12,270 nt of DNA, taken from assembly GCA_005779435.1 (NCBI GenBank), contig SXJH01000154.1, positions 1 through 12,270 on the forward strand, in the 5' to 3' direction. This stretch comes from Nitrosomonas sp. (GTDB lineage Bacteria; Pseudomonadota; Gammaproteobacteria; Burkholderiales; Nitrosomonadaceae). The notes below the pieces were generated by a model. That model ran no database searches, was not told the DNA's origin, and saw nothing but the letters and a program-made list of their open reading frames with translations. The translations under genes were made by a program, and so were the position numbers. This document shows positions 6,572 to 12,270 of this stretch, one piece after another; the first letter of the stretch is position 1; every line of letters begins with the position of its first letter.

Positions 6572-9419
6572 TTTGTGAACTCCAAATGGTCGGTAGGATG
6601 TGAAATACACGTTGCATACCGCAACCCGGAAGCCGTTTCTTTGTTGCTAAATTACGACCATCACCCGGCTTCATGTAACCCCGTTCGATCAGCAACCGAG
6701 CAACTGCGCGAGAATCGAAACCTTTGCAGATTTCAGCTTTGAACACTTCCGGCAAGCAAAAGAACTCCAATTCCCCCTCATGGTTCTTTTCACGGAAACC
6801 CGCACGGTTCAGCGTCTTTGGCGCATGGTTATCATCAGCGTTCGCCCGGTCGCTATCGGTAAAGCGTGCTTCACCGTGCAATTCCAGAAAATGCCCCACC
6901 TGTTCGATCATTGCCCGTTCTTCCCTGTTGCCTTCACCGCCGAAGGCTTGCAACCATGCCTTGAAGCAAGTGATACCGGCTTGCATCGCTTCCCCTGGTT
7001 GCCACCCGGTAATGCCCCAATTTGTAGCCAGTTCTCCCCCTGCGGCAATTAAAGAAAACCGGGAAGCGACACGTCTTACTTGACCGCTTGCCTGATCACT
7101 CAAAGTTGCTTTTGTGAATGCGGTCTCGCATTCTTTTAGCATCGGGATTATTTCTTGCCGCTTATCAATTAGATGCTTGACGAACTCAACAAACGCCACG
7201 CCGTAATACTTAGCGGCATTGGCGTTCAATGTTTCCGCAAACCTGGAAGGCAACTCAAAGCCGTGGATATTCTCAAAAGCGCCCATGCCTGCCCCTGAAT
7301 CGGCCTGAATGTCGTTAAGTCTGATTTCAGCGCCCGCATGAACTCTTTTGCCTAATTCATTCAGGTGCTGTGCCAGCGATATTTCACCGGTGCTCAACAA
7401 TATAGAACGCCATTTAATCAGGCGACGATTTCCGCCTTCTGCTTTATTACGATTTTTTCCGCTGCCATTGCCAAGCATGTAGAAAACCTCATTGGCAACT
7501 CTCGGGTCTAGCTGTTTTAGTTCATCCATCGCCAGAAGTGCGTCGGTATGCAACTGGGCAACGGTCTCCATCGAATTGTCGGTAGACCGCCACTGAAGCA
7601 TGTAGTCAGCACCGCCACAAACAGACGAAGCAACGCGCAAAATCGTTGTTTTCCCGCAGCTTGAACTTCCCCTGAAATGAATTCCGGCATTCTCACCGCC
7701 AACCAGGTGAATCAATGGCGCACTAAACGCGGCGGAAATTCCAAACACCAGACGAGAATTCCCAATGCATAGGCCGGAAACCTTCTCTTGCCACTGCGCA
7801 AGAGAACCGCGTTGTTTGAATATAGGATCTTCCGGCGGGTTCGAGCAAAGCCATTCTTCACTACTCACCCCTAGGAAAGCATCATGAAAGAGATACACCA
7901 TTTCATCGGCCTCACCATGCCAGCCGGAACGGTCGCTAATGCGAACATGTTTCTTGACTTCAGCCACCTGCAAATATTCAATCAGATACCGCTTCCCTTG
8001 CGGCTCAATATGCAATCCTTCGTTCAACAGCATAGACGTGATTTGCACTGCATCGCCGCTAAAATGTTTCATCGGTAAAATGATTTTCTTGGTGCGGCCA
8101 TCCGGGTCATGAAATTGAACCAACAACCCCCAATCTTTGCCGTCTATCGTTCTGGATCGAGCCAGCACATGAAGCGGAGCGCATATTTTTCTGGGGCGAA
8201 ATCCCCCGTCTCTTGTGTTTTCCAAAAGATAAACGCCGTCCGCGAACAATTCAAAGCCACGCCGTACGATTTCGGATTGTTTTTCATCCGACTTGCTGGC
8301 TGGCCGTGCTTCATCGACACCGCCGCCAACATCGGCACCAGGCAAGAATGCATCGTCACGCCGTAAAAACTCAGCGAATCGGTCAGCATCCCAGCCGCAC
8401 GCCACCAAATCGGCGGCATCGTCACCCGGCTGCAATGGTTCACCGGCTGCGCGTTCCAGCCGGTCGATATTCAATACTCGAGCCGAACGGACACCCGCAG
8501 CCGTTAACCGCTTCACCAAATTACCGGCGGCATTCGTGCCGGGCAAGTCGTAATCCGGGAAGATCACGCAATCACGCCCGGTCAGCGGGGTATAATCGCT
8601 TTTCTCCACAGCCTGACTCCCGCCTTGCCAACATAAAACAGGATGATCAGGCAGCAGCTTTTGCAGGGCTTCCGCTGCCTTTTCGCCCTCAACAAACCAG
8701 CATTCGGCAACAGGAAATTGCACCAATCCCGGCAGGCCGTACAACGGGCGCAAGCCGGGCGGAACTTTGAACCGCCATTCGTACTTGTCACCTTTTTGCC
8801 AAAGTGTCAGCGGGCTGAATTGCTTCCTCTCACCCCTGGATTTGTCGTACCGGTCATGATAGAAATTGATGCGGCCATCTTGCGCAAGGTATGCGTAACG
8901 CCGTGATGGCTGCCCATGTCTTGAATGCGCAATCGGCGGCTCCGGTGCATCATTCGGAGCCGGCATGACGCACCGCCAGTCGCCGCCATCGCTGCCGCCA
9001 CCCGGTGGAACCGGGGCGGCGTTCGTTTTTTCCGAATCGGGCAATGGTGAACTGTTGCCCGGTTTTTTTGAAACGGTTGTGGCGCGTTCTGGCGGGTCGG
9101 TTTCATCGGGCAGCCCCAGAAAAGCCGCCAACAGTTTAGCGGCGGCAAGCTGTGCCCCTTTGCCTTGGTAACTTTCCAAATACGCGACCAAGCTAACCAG
9201 ATCCTCGCCCTTGGCATCATCGCCCACAGCAAAATCCTTCCATTTGCCGGAACGCCGATTGATCTTGAACGAATCCTCGCTCTTGTCATTGCGCATCGGA
9301 TTCAAAACCACATACTCATTGCTTTCCAAATGCCCGCCTGGCACCCATCGATTCAAAACCGCATCGACGCTAGTCAATGCGGCTGCGGCCACCCTTTTAA
9401 TGTAGGGGATTTTCGGCAT
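6564..9419 (-). CDS. Phage/satellite-type primase-helicase (TOPRIM and DUF927-type ATPase)
   Basis: A 951-residue replication protein. The N-terminus (about 20-85) resembles a primase CHC2 fold with the pattern ...NPMRNDKS...SFKIN...GKWKDF...GEDLVSLVAYL, but the zinc cysteines and histidine are replaced (NPMR where CPxH is expected). After a Pro/Gly-rich linker (about 105-150), a TOPRIM domain has VEGEK (243-247) and FPDYDLPG (287-294), the acidic residues that bind metal. A DUF927 domain starts near 385 (GFELFADGVYLLE). Its ATPase core has Walker A GSSSCGKT (584-591), Walker B LLAMDEL (628-634) and a sensor strand ILLSTGE (673-679). The enzyme should prime and unwind DNA at the element's origin. 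ATG 9417-9419 is preferred, 6 nt from AAGGGG (9426-9431); GTG 9423-9425 abuts that site. It overlaps the 186-aa gene by 23 nt and the 213-aa gene by 8 nt. Confidence 0.92.
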   Translation of the reverse strand: MPKIPYIKRVAAAALTSVDAVLNRWVPGGHLESNEYVVLNPMRNDKSEDSFKINRRSGKWKDFAVGDDAKGEDLVSLVAYLESYQGKGAQLAAAKLLAAFLGLPDETDPPERATTVSKKPGNSSPLPDSEKTNAAPVPPGGGSDGGDWRCVMPAPNDAPEPPIAHSRHGQPSRRYAYLAQDGRINFYHDRYDKSRGERKQFSPLTLWQKGDKYEWRFKVPPGLRPLYGLPGLVQFPVAECWFVEGEKAAEALQKLLPDHPVLCWQGGSQAVEKSDYTPLTGRDCVIFPDYDLPGTNAAGNLVKRLTAAGVRSARVLNIDRLERAAGEPLQPGDDAADLVACGWDADRFAEFLRRDDAFLPGADVGGGVDEARPASKSDEKQSEIVRRGFELFADGVYLLENTRDGGFRPRKICAPLHVLARSRTIDGKDWGLLVQFHDPDGRTKKIILPMKHFSGDAVQITSMLLNEGLHIEPQGKRYLIEYLQVAEVKKHVRISDRSGWHGEADEMVYLFHDAFLGVSSEEWLCSNPPEDPIFKQRGSLAQWQEKVSGLCIGNSRLVFGISAAFSAPLIHLVGGENAGIHFRGSSSCGKTTILRVASSVCGGADYMLQWRSTDNSMETVAQLHTDALLAMDELKQLDPRVANEVFYMLGNGSGKNRNKAEGGNRRLIKWRSILLSTGEISLAQHLNELGKRVHAGAEIRLNDIQADSGAGMGAFENIHGFELPSRFAETLNANAAKYYGVAFVEFVKHLIDKRQEIIPMLKECETAFTKATLSDQASGQVRRVASRFSLIAAGGELATNWGITGWQPGEAMQAGITCFKAWLQAFGGEGNREERAMIEQVGHFLELHGEARFTDSDRANADDNHAPKTLNRAGFREKNHEGELEFFCLPEVFKAEICKGFDSRAVARLLIERGYMKPGDGRNLATKKRLPGCGMQRVFHILPTIWSSQND

Positions 9420-9957
9420 CGCCACCCCCTTCAGGCCTTACAACTTCCTCAAGCCGGGAATAAATATCATTAATTTTTTCGAATAAGAGAAAAACGCGCT
9501 CATTCGCAAAGTTTAATATGCTGAAAAAACCACTTACCCAAATACTATTCAGATGTATTCGACCCGAATACCGGCTATCTTCATGAATTTTTCTGCTGAA
9601 ATGGATTCCCGCAACTCTTCTCCCTGCGTCAATTATGAGAACTGCATCGTCAATCATTGAGGCGATTTCGGAATATTCTTCCTCATGAGAAGCATATTCA
9701 CTTATTATTTCTCCGATTTTTCTCAATCTCGCTTTTGCAATATCTGCCACCAGAAAAATGCCGCGCATTTGATCTTCAGTTATGCTTGCATCGATATATT
9801 CACTATCAATTATTTCTAAACTATTTCCGGAAAAATCAACGGAATTGAGCACGCAATCAACGCCTGAAGCACACAAACGCGCCTCGCCCAAATGTTTCAG
9901 GCGGTCAATATCGCTGATTGATCGGGCTTTGGGATTTGTGAATTTTGATTCATTCAT
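9397..9957 (-). CDS. Unknown 186-aa protein, first gene of the primase operon
   Basis: A family was not recognised. The 186 residues start at ATG 9955-9957 (MNESKFTNPKARSISD...), with AAGGAG (9967-9972) 9 nt upstream. No signal peptide, transmembrane helix, Cys cluster or nucleotide-binding motif is evident. Residues about 60-105 and 145-175 are predicted helical (ITEDQMRGIFLVADIAKARLRK..., NFANERVFLLFEKINDIYSRLEE). The gene is preceded by a structured RNA (10015-10086), with a small CGGTTT/AAACCG hairpin just before the Shine-Dalgarno, and overlaps the primase start. The order (regulatory RNA, this gene, primase) recalls the phage immunity regions of P1 and P4, where an antisense or processed RNA restrains the downstream genes. 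It may therefore be the regulated early gene of the element. Function unknown. Confidence 0.8.
   Translation of the reverse strand: MNESKFTNPKARSISDIDRLKHLGEARLCASGVDCVLNSVDFSGNSLEIIDSEYIDASITEDQMRGIFLVADIAKARLRKIGEIISEYASHEEEYSEIASMIDDAVLIIDAGRRVAGIHFSRKIHEDSRYSGRIHLNSIWVSGFFSILNFANERVFLLFEKINDIYSRLEEVVRPEGGGDAENPLH
9426..9431 (-). promoter_or_regulatory. Shine-Dalgarno that selects the ATG of the primase gene
   Basis: AAGGGG on the minus strand is 6 nt from ATG 9417-9419. The in-frame GTG two codons upstream (9423-9425) directly abuts the site and is therefore unlikely to be used. The site lies inside the end of the 186-aa gene, which implies coupling. Confidence 0.6.
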
Positions 9958-10247
9958 GGTCTATTGCTCCTTTTTACGGTTTCGGGAAAACCGCCACCCA
10001 TGCGAGACACGGGCGGGCGGAAGGTTGCAGGGTTGACAGACCGGTTACGAGCACCGGCAGCCCGAAGGCTCCCCGCAATTCCGCCCTTAAAAACGAAGGC
10101 GCAATGATTACGGATATAGAAAAAGAAAAAGCCGCATAGCGGCCATATCCGCTCGTAATTCAGGCTGTCAAACCCGGTTTTCAATTTGTTGAAAACAGAC
10201 TGAGCATAAACCGACAGGTGCGGCCAAGTCAATAAAAGATTTATCAT
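9954..10247 (-). CDS. Doubtful 97-codon reading frame running through the terminator and structured RNA
   Basis: ATG at 10245-10247 overlaps the stop of the 66-aa gene as ATGA and has GGAGG 6 nt upstream, a good arrangement for coupled translation. The frame stays open for 97 codons (MINLLLTWPHLSVYAQ...), through a palindrome, an intrinsic terminator and the structured RNA, and ends inside the start of the 186-aa gene. The composition (FFFFYIRN, then Arg/Pro-rich) is not that of a typical folded protein. Ribosomes entering here could affect RNA folding or termination, as leader translation does in P4-type immunity regions. Short frames of this sort next to such RNAs are sometimes annotated as Ash-family proteins, but I cannot confirm a match. 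It may be chance. Confidence 0.25.
   Translation of the reverse strand: MINLLLTWPHLSVYAQSVFNKLKTGFDSLNYERIWPLCGFFFFYIRNHCAFVFKGGIAGSLRAAGARNRSVNPATFRPPVSRMGGGFPETVKRSNRP
10015..10086 (-). ncRNA. Structured regulatory RNA, C4/CI antisense-RNA-like
   Basis: Read on the minus strand, this folds into a compact three-way junction. The outer stem is GGGCGGAA/TTCCGCCC (10079-10086 with 10015-10022). After a 2-nt bulge it continues as TTGCGGGG/CCCTGCAA (10071-10078 with 10025-10032). Two hairpins fill the junction: AGCC-UUCG-GGCU (10059-10070) and GCCGGU-GCUCGUA-ACCGGU (10040-10058), followed by unpaired CUGUCAA. Two G-U pairs that would be A-C mismatches on the other strand, and the C(UUCG)G tetraloop, fix the strand as minus. 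Size, fold and position upstream of an early phage-like operon resemble the C4 antisense RNA of P1/P7 and the CI RNA of P4. The family assignment is from memory of the fold, not a covariance-model hit. Hairpin-loop bases TGCTC are complementary to GAGCA at the Shine-Dalgarno of the 186-aa gene (9965-9969). Confidence 0.6.
10119..10143 (-). terminator. Intrinsic terminator upstream of the structured RNA
   Basis: On the minus strand GCCGC-TAT-GCGGC (10131-10143) is followed by TTTTTCTTTTTC, a standard rho-independent terminator. A wider inverted repeat, CGGATAT (10145-10151) with ATATCCG (10111-10117), flanks it and could compete with or extend the structure. It should end transcripts from the AlpA operon, or attenuate the leader transcript that continues into the structured RNA 33 nt further on. 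Confidence 0.7.
10177..10196. repeat. Perfect palindrome at a predicted transcription start (operator candidate)
   Basis: GTTTTCAA (10177-10184), TTTG, TTGAAAAC (10189-10196) is an 8-bp perfect inverted repeat with a 4-bp centre. It lies immediately downstream of the -10 box proposed at 10203-10208, so it overlaps the expected start site. That position suits a repressor operator or a leader hairpin. No protein partner is shown. Confidence 0.5.
10203..10232 (-). promoter_or_regulatory. Candidate promoter for the leader RNA and primase operon
   Basis: On the minus strand TTGACT (10227-10232, 5 of 6) and TATGCT (10203-10208, 4 of 6) are 18 bp apart. The predicted start lies near 10196. A perfect TTGACA (10166-10171) occurs farther along, but only GATATG follows it at 16 bp, which is poor. 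Confidence 0.4.
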
Positions 10248-10444
10248 TCACGCCCTCCGCTTGACCGTCGCTCTAGCCATTTGAAAAGATCATAAGCAAA
10301 GATATGTTCCTTCCGTGTGTGCAATGGATGATCTGCCATCCATTCATGCAACAGGTCACGAACCTGACCGGATGCGGGCGGAGATAATCTGCAATTGCAC
10401 GATACAGCTATCTTTCCCGATGCCGGGACAACTTGATATGTCAT
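10244..10444 (-). CDS. Unknown 66-aa protein
   Basis: Family not recognised. The preferred start is ATG 10442-10444 (MTYQVVPASGK...), with GGGAG (10450-10454) 5 nt upstream; a longer reading to 10486 starts inside the previous gene and lacks a ribosome site. The stop of the 78-aa gene lies 17 bp upstream. The protein is soluble and small. Its first part carries VSCNCRL (28-34 region) and its second a charged amphipathic helix (QVRDLLHEWMADHP, AYDLFKWLERR). It is the last credible coding gene of the AlpA-led run before the regulatory region. A regulator or accessory role is possible but not shown. Confidence 0.65.
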   Translation of the reverse strand: MTYQVVPASGKIAVSCNCRLSPPASGQVRDLLHEWMADHPLHTRKEHIFAYDLFKWLERRSSGGRE

Positions 10445-10460
10445 GATTTCTCCCGGATCA

Positions 10461-10697
10461 TTAAAGTGAAGCACGGATTTCCGCAATCAAATCGTCAAAC
10501 GATTGACGCATGATCCCTGCGTGAAAATCGATTCCAGCCGCAACACATAACAACGCCAGCGCTTCGGGCGATTTTTCTAAAAGATCAACGCCAGATTCTT
10601 CTTTAATACGACGTCTGATTTTTATGAAATTTTCAACAACGGTTAAAGATGAATCTGCATGTATTTTTGAAATTATTTCTTCAGCAGGATGTCTCAC
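10461..10697 (-). CDS. Unknown 78-aa helical protein
   Basis: Family not recognised. The start is GTG 10695-10697, which overlaps the TGA of the AlpA-like gene as GTGA and has a strong GGAGG (10704-10708) 6 nt upstream, so translation is almost certainly coupled to alpA. The sequence is mostly helical and acidic/hydrophobic (AEEIISKIHADSSLTVVENFIKIRRRIKEE, SPEALALLCVAAGI, SFDDLIAEIRASL), without cysteine pairs or a membrane helix. Small genes in this place after AlpA in islands are usually element-specific and uncharacterised. Confidence 0.7.
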   Translation of the reverse strand: MRHPAEEIISKIHADSSLTVVENFIKIRRRIKEESGVDLLEKSPEALALLCVAAGIDFHAGIMRQSFDDLIAEIRASL

Positions 10698-10942
10698 CGC
10701 GCACCTCCCGCACGCTTAGCGGGTGTATCACCTTTGATCTTGTTATGTACCCAATTTTGGATTTCTGAAAATTTCCAGCGGCTTGCCGTACCAATTTTCA
10801 CGGGTTGCGGAAATTCGCATTTCTGAATCTTTGAGTAAATGTAGGAAGATTTGAAGCCAGTAATACTCTCGACTTCATCCAATGAAATCAGCCGTTCAGG
10901 CGTGTTTAAAGGGTTCTGAAAATTTGATTCGGTTTGTTGCAT
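10694..10942 (-). CDS. AlpA-family excisionase/transcriptional regulator
   Basis: An 82-residue DNA-binding protein of the phage AlpA family (MerR-like winged helix-turn-helix), known in the CP4-57 and P4 families as an activator of integrase or an excision factor. The core, about 18-65, reads LISLDEVESITGFKSSYIYSKI (helix-turn-helix) then FPQPVKIGTASRWKFSEIQNWV, the typical wing with the conserved Phe-Pro and Arg-Trp. The tail is basic (KGDTPAKRAGGAR). ATG 10940-10942 is chosen because GGAGGG (10946-10951) precedes it at 4 nt; the frame extends 31 codons upstream without support. It is first in an operon with the 78- and 66-aa genes. Upstream lies a region rich in TGCA palindromes and repeats that may be its operator. 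Confidence 0.88.
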   Translation of the reverse strand: MQQTESNFQNPLNTPERLISLDEVESITGFKSSYIYSKIQKCEFPQPVKIGTASRWKFSEIQNWVHNKIKGDTPAKRAGGAR

Positions 10943-11083
10943 ATTCCCTCCGTATGGATTCGCTGCAACCCATTTGCAGCGTGAAGGCATAATGCAACTA
11001 TTTGAAGTTGAAAAGGAAGATTGAAAGGGTTGCAACTATTAGGGTGAGACCCTTACAAAAATCCTTGAAGAATGGCTTGTTTA
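10943..11083 (-). promoter_or_regulatory. Upstream control region of alpA with repeats
   Basis: This 141-bp stretch separates the 311-aa gene from alpA. It contains a palindrome, GCTGCAA (10962-10968) with TTGCAGC (10974-10980); a 10-bp direct repeat TGCAACTATT at 10993-11002 and 11031-11040; and a hyphenated palindrome AGGGT-GAG-ACCCT (11041-11053). Several share the core TGCA, which suggests repressor or AlpA binding sites. I could not assign a convincing -35/-10 pair or a terminator for the 311-aa gene. Confidence 0.45.
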
Positions 11084-12019
11084 CTAGATCTTAGGGGTGC
11101 GGGGTTTATTTCCACCAATTCTTGCTTTTGGTGTACGCATGATTGTATCCATGCTTTCGGCAATACGTTTCGACACGCCTTTATTTATCAACCAGGCTAC
11201 CACAAGTTCCTTTTTGGGCGGCCTGTCGGTATCATGATTTTCCCAAAATTCTTGAATCGCTTCTCCAAGAATTTCCATCTCATGAGTTGTATGGCTTTCT
11301 GAAGCAAGATTTATTTCTTCAGTGGAATGACAAGCCGTTTTGTAATCCGATAATAACTTTTCCAGATTTTCCTTAGTGATTCCCAGCATATCAATTGTTA
11401 TAGGATAAACCCCGCCAAGCTCTGCAATGGCATCATGCGGCAAACATCCATGACAAGAATGTGAATAGATTTCAAGACCTTTAATTTCTTCAGGTGTCAA
11501 TGATTTGAGCGGATCAAACAGCGTGTATTCCCAGCCAACTTTAGGAATAAATTCAATCATTGGCTGATTGATCTCTGCTCTACCGTCTAGGAATATCTCT
11601 TTGAGATGCTTTAGATATAAAGGTGCAAAACGGATTTCACTTTTGAACACACGAACCAAGCCGCCAGCAATAATTTCATAGCTGACCGGGATAGGGTCTT
11701 TGATATCTGCTTGGTATCTATACATGCTGACTGCCGCTGGCTTGTTGGGAAACTTAACATTGAGATAAGTTAGACTTGGCGGAAGATGGGTAATTGATAA
11801 ATTATCTTTTGAAAATACAGGGAGTGTTTTGTATATTCGCTTACCGTCAACAATTTCATAGACCTTGGCTGAATGCGCTTTCCGGATTGCTGAATTTTCA
11901 TCTTTGTAACTTTCTATCGCGAAGCTTATTATTTTCTCGCGGCTCCACTTGTTTTGTGTTTCATTGCTGAGCCATTCAGCGGCTTGATCCAGATTGCTCC
12001 AAATTAAAGGCAGATCCAT
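11084..12019 (-). CDS. Unknown 311-aa accessory protein with a C-terminal helical motif
   Basis: Family not firmly recognised. ATG 12017-12019 (MDLPLIWSNLDQAAEW...) is preferred, 5 nt from GAGGGGG (12025-12031); a TTG nine codons upstream is possible. The N-terminal third is helical and mixed (AAEWLSNETQNKWSREKIISFAIESYK). The middle holds a Cys/His cluster (YSHSCHGCLPHD). The last 50 residues (about 262-311: RPPKKELVVAWLINKGVSKR...IMRTPKARIGGNKPRTPKI) match a recurrent C-terminal motif I recall in proteobacterial island-encoded hypothetical proteins, in which a helix resembling a DNA-binding segment is followed by a basic tail. The gene looks more AT-rich than the core genes. It lies between alpA and the IS end, whose terminus may supply a -35 box for it. 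No function is assigned. Confidence 0.75.
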   Translation of the reverse strand: MDLPLIWSNLDQAAEWLSNETQNKWSREKIISFAIESYKDENSAIRKAHSAKVYEIVDGKRIYKTLPVFSKDNLSITHLPPSLTYLNVKFPNKPAAVSMYRYQADIKDPIPVSYEIIAGGLVRVFKSEIRFAPLYLKHLKEIFLDGRAEINQPMIEFIPKVGWEYTLFDPLKSLTPEEIKGLEIYSHSCHGCLPHDAIAELGGVYPITIDMLGITKENLEKLLSDYKTACHSTEEINLASESHTTHEMEILGEAIQEFWENHDTDRPPKKELVVAWLINKGVSKRIAESMDTIMRTPKARIGGNKPRTPKI

Positions 12020-12112
12020 GCGCACCCCCTCAAGTGTTGCCTTCAAGATGGGTCACTCCCAGGCGGTTGAAGGTTTCCGCTTTTCGTTCCGTCGAACTAT
12101 GGAGTGATTCGG

Positions 12113-12142
12113 ATTATTCTATCCAAAACATGACCTGGTCAA
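12113..12142 (-). promoter_or_regulatory. Possible hybrid promoter at the IS end, directed into the 311-aa gene
   Basis: On the minus strand TTGACC (12137-12142, 5 of 6) lies inside the IS terminus, and AATAAT (12113-12118, 5 of 6) lies in the flanking DNA, 18 bp away. An alternative -10, TAGAAT (12116-12121), is at 15 bp. Outward -35 boxes in IS termini are well known to form such promoters. Confidence 0.4.
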
Positions 12143-12270
12143 GTAAAACCGGACACCCTAGTTAAGCTGCTTTTATCGATTTTGCTGCTTCTGCTTCATA
12201 CTGGTTTGGACTCTTGTAATCCAGGTATGAATGCAGTCTTTGGTTGTTATAAAACACAGCGATATATTGC
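12131..12270 (-). mobile_element. IS3-family insertion sequence, one terminus
   Basis: The element continues beyond the window. The boundary is placed at 12131, where the flanking DNA gives way to TGACCTGGTCAAGTAAAACC, beginning with TG as IS3-family termini do and carrying GGACA as some members do. It lies 31 bp from the transposase stop. The other inverted repeat and target duplication cannot be seen. Confidence 0.7.
12162..12270 (-). CDS. IS3-family transposase (OrfB), C-terminal fragment at the window edge
   Basis: The last 35 codons before the TAA at 12162-12164 read QYIAVFYNNQRLHSYLDYKS, then PNQYEAEAAKSIKAA. YxxxFYNxxRxHSxLxYxSPxxYE is the standard C-terminal signature of the IS3-family DDE integrase-like domain (rve). 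The catalytic Asp and Glu residues lie outside the window, so whether the transposase is intact cannot be judged. Confidence 0.9.
   Translation of the reverse strand, partial: QYIAVFYNNQRLHSYLDYKSPNQYEAEAAKSIKAA

Noticed and set aside
8213..8770. A 185-codon plus-strand open frame inside the primase gene
   Set aside because: It is antisense to a domain-supported primase-helicase, very rich in Arg, Pro and His, and typical of a shadow frame.
10244..10697. The adjacent 66- and 78-aa genes as a toxin-antitoxin pair
   Set aside because: Size and coupling fit, but no toxin or antitoxin motif is recognisable in either protein.
10943..11035. Longer 113-codon version of the AlpA-like gene
   Set aside because: The added 31 codons have no ribosome site, run over palindromes and repeats that look regulatory, and lie outside the AlpA domain.

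Overview
The window looks like a chromosomal segment of a betaproteobacterium. The order rnr-rlmB-argS followed by a proline-rich single-pass membrane protein, together with the general look of the proteins, fits the Nitrosomonas/Nitrosospira group; this is inference from gene content, not from a database match. About 1-5306 is conserved core chromosome. About 5307-12130 is an accessory region resembling an integrated phage satellite or island. 12131-12270 is the end of an IS3-family insertion sequence.

Core (minus strand, reading right to left): rnr (RNase R, TTG start), rlmB (23S rRNA Gm2251 methyltransferase, GTG start), argS (arginyl-tRNA synthetase) and the first 93 codons of a SPOR/FtsN-like membrane protein, which runs off the left edge. 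They are closely spaced and read as one translation and RNA-processing cluster. Divergent from rnr is tRNA-Leu(CAG) on the plus strand at 5222-5306. Its near-consensus promoter has a -35 box that overlaps the rnr start codon.

Accessory region: every gene is on the minus strand, reading toward the tRNA. In transcription order they are an unknown 311-aa protein next to the IS end, an AlpA-type excisionase/regulator (82 aa), two small unknown proteins (78 and 66 aa), a non-coding regulatory stretch (9958-10243), an unknown 186-aa protein, a ~951-aa primase-helicase (degenerate CHC2-like domain, TOPRIM, DUF927-type ATPase), an unknown 213-aa protein and a 90-aa Cys4 zinc-finger protein. Most adjacent starts and stops overlap by a few bases, or have clear Shine-Dalgarno sites, so these form translationally coupled operons. 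No integrase, structural or lysis gene is visible. The integrase may lie beyond the IS or be missing.

The non-coding stretch is the most interesting part. In order along the minus strand it holds a promoter candidate, a palindrome at the predicted start site, an intrinsic terminator, and a compact 72-nt RNA predicted as a three-way junction. G-U pairs and a C(UUCG)G loop assign that RNA to the minus strand. It sits just upstream of the 186-aa gene and the primase operon, as immunity RNAs of the P1 C4 / P4 CI type do. Separately, six perfect copies of a 9-mer (three in tandem, three inverted at 20-22 bp spacing) lie inside the 213-aa gene right after the primase. They fall in several reading frames, so the constraint seems to be on DNA; this is a good candidate for an iteron-type replication origin used by the primase-helicase. 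Together, AlpA, a C4/CI-like RNA, a primase-helicase and iterons suggest a P4-like replicon that carries unfamiliar small genes.
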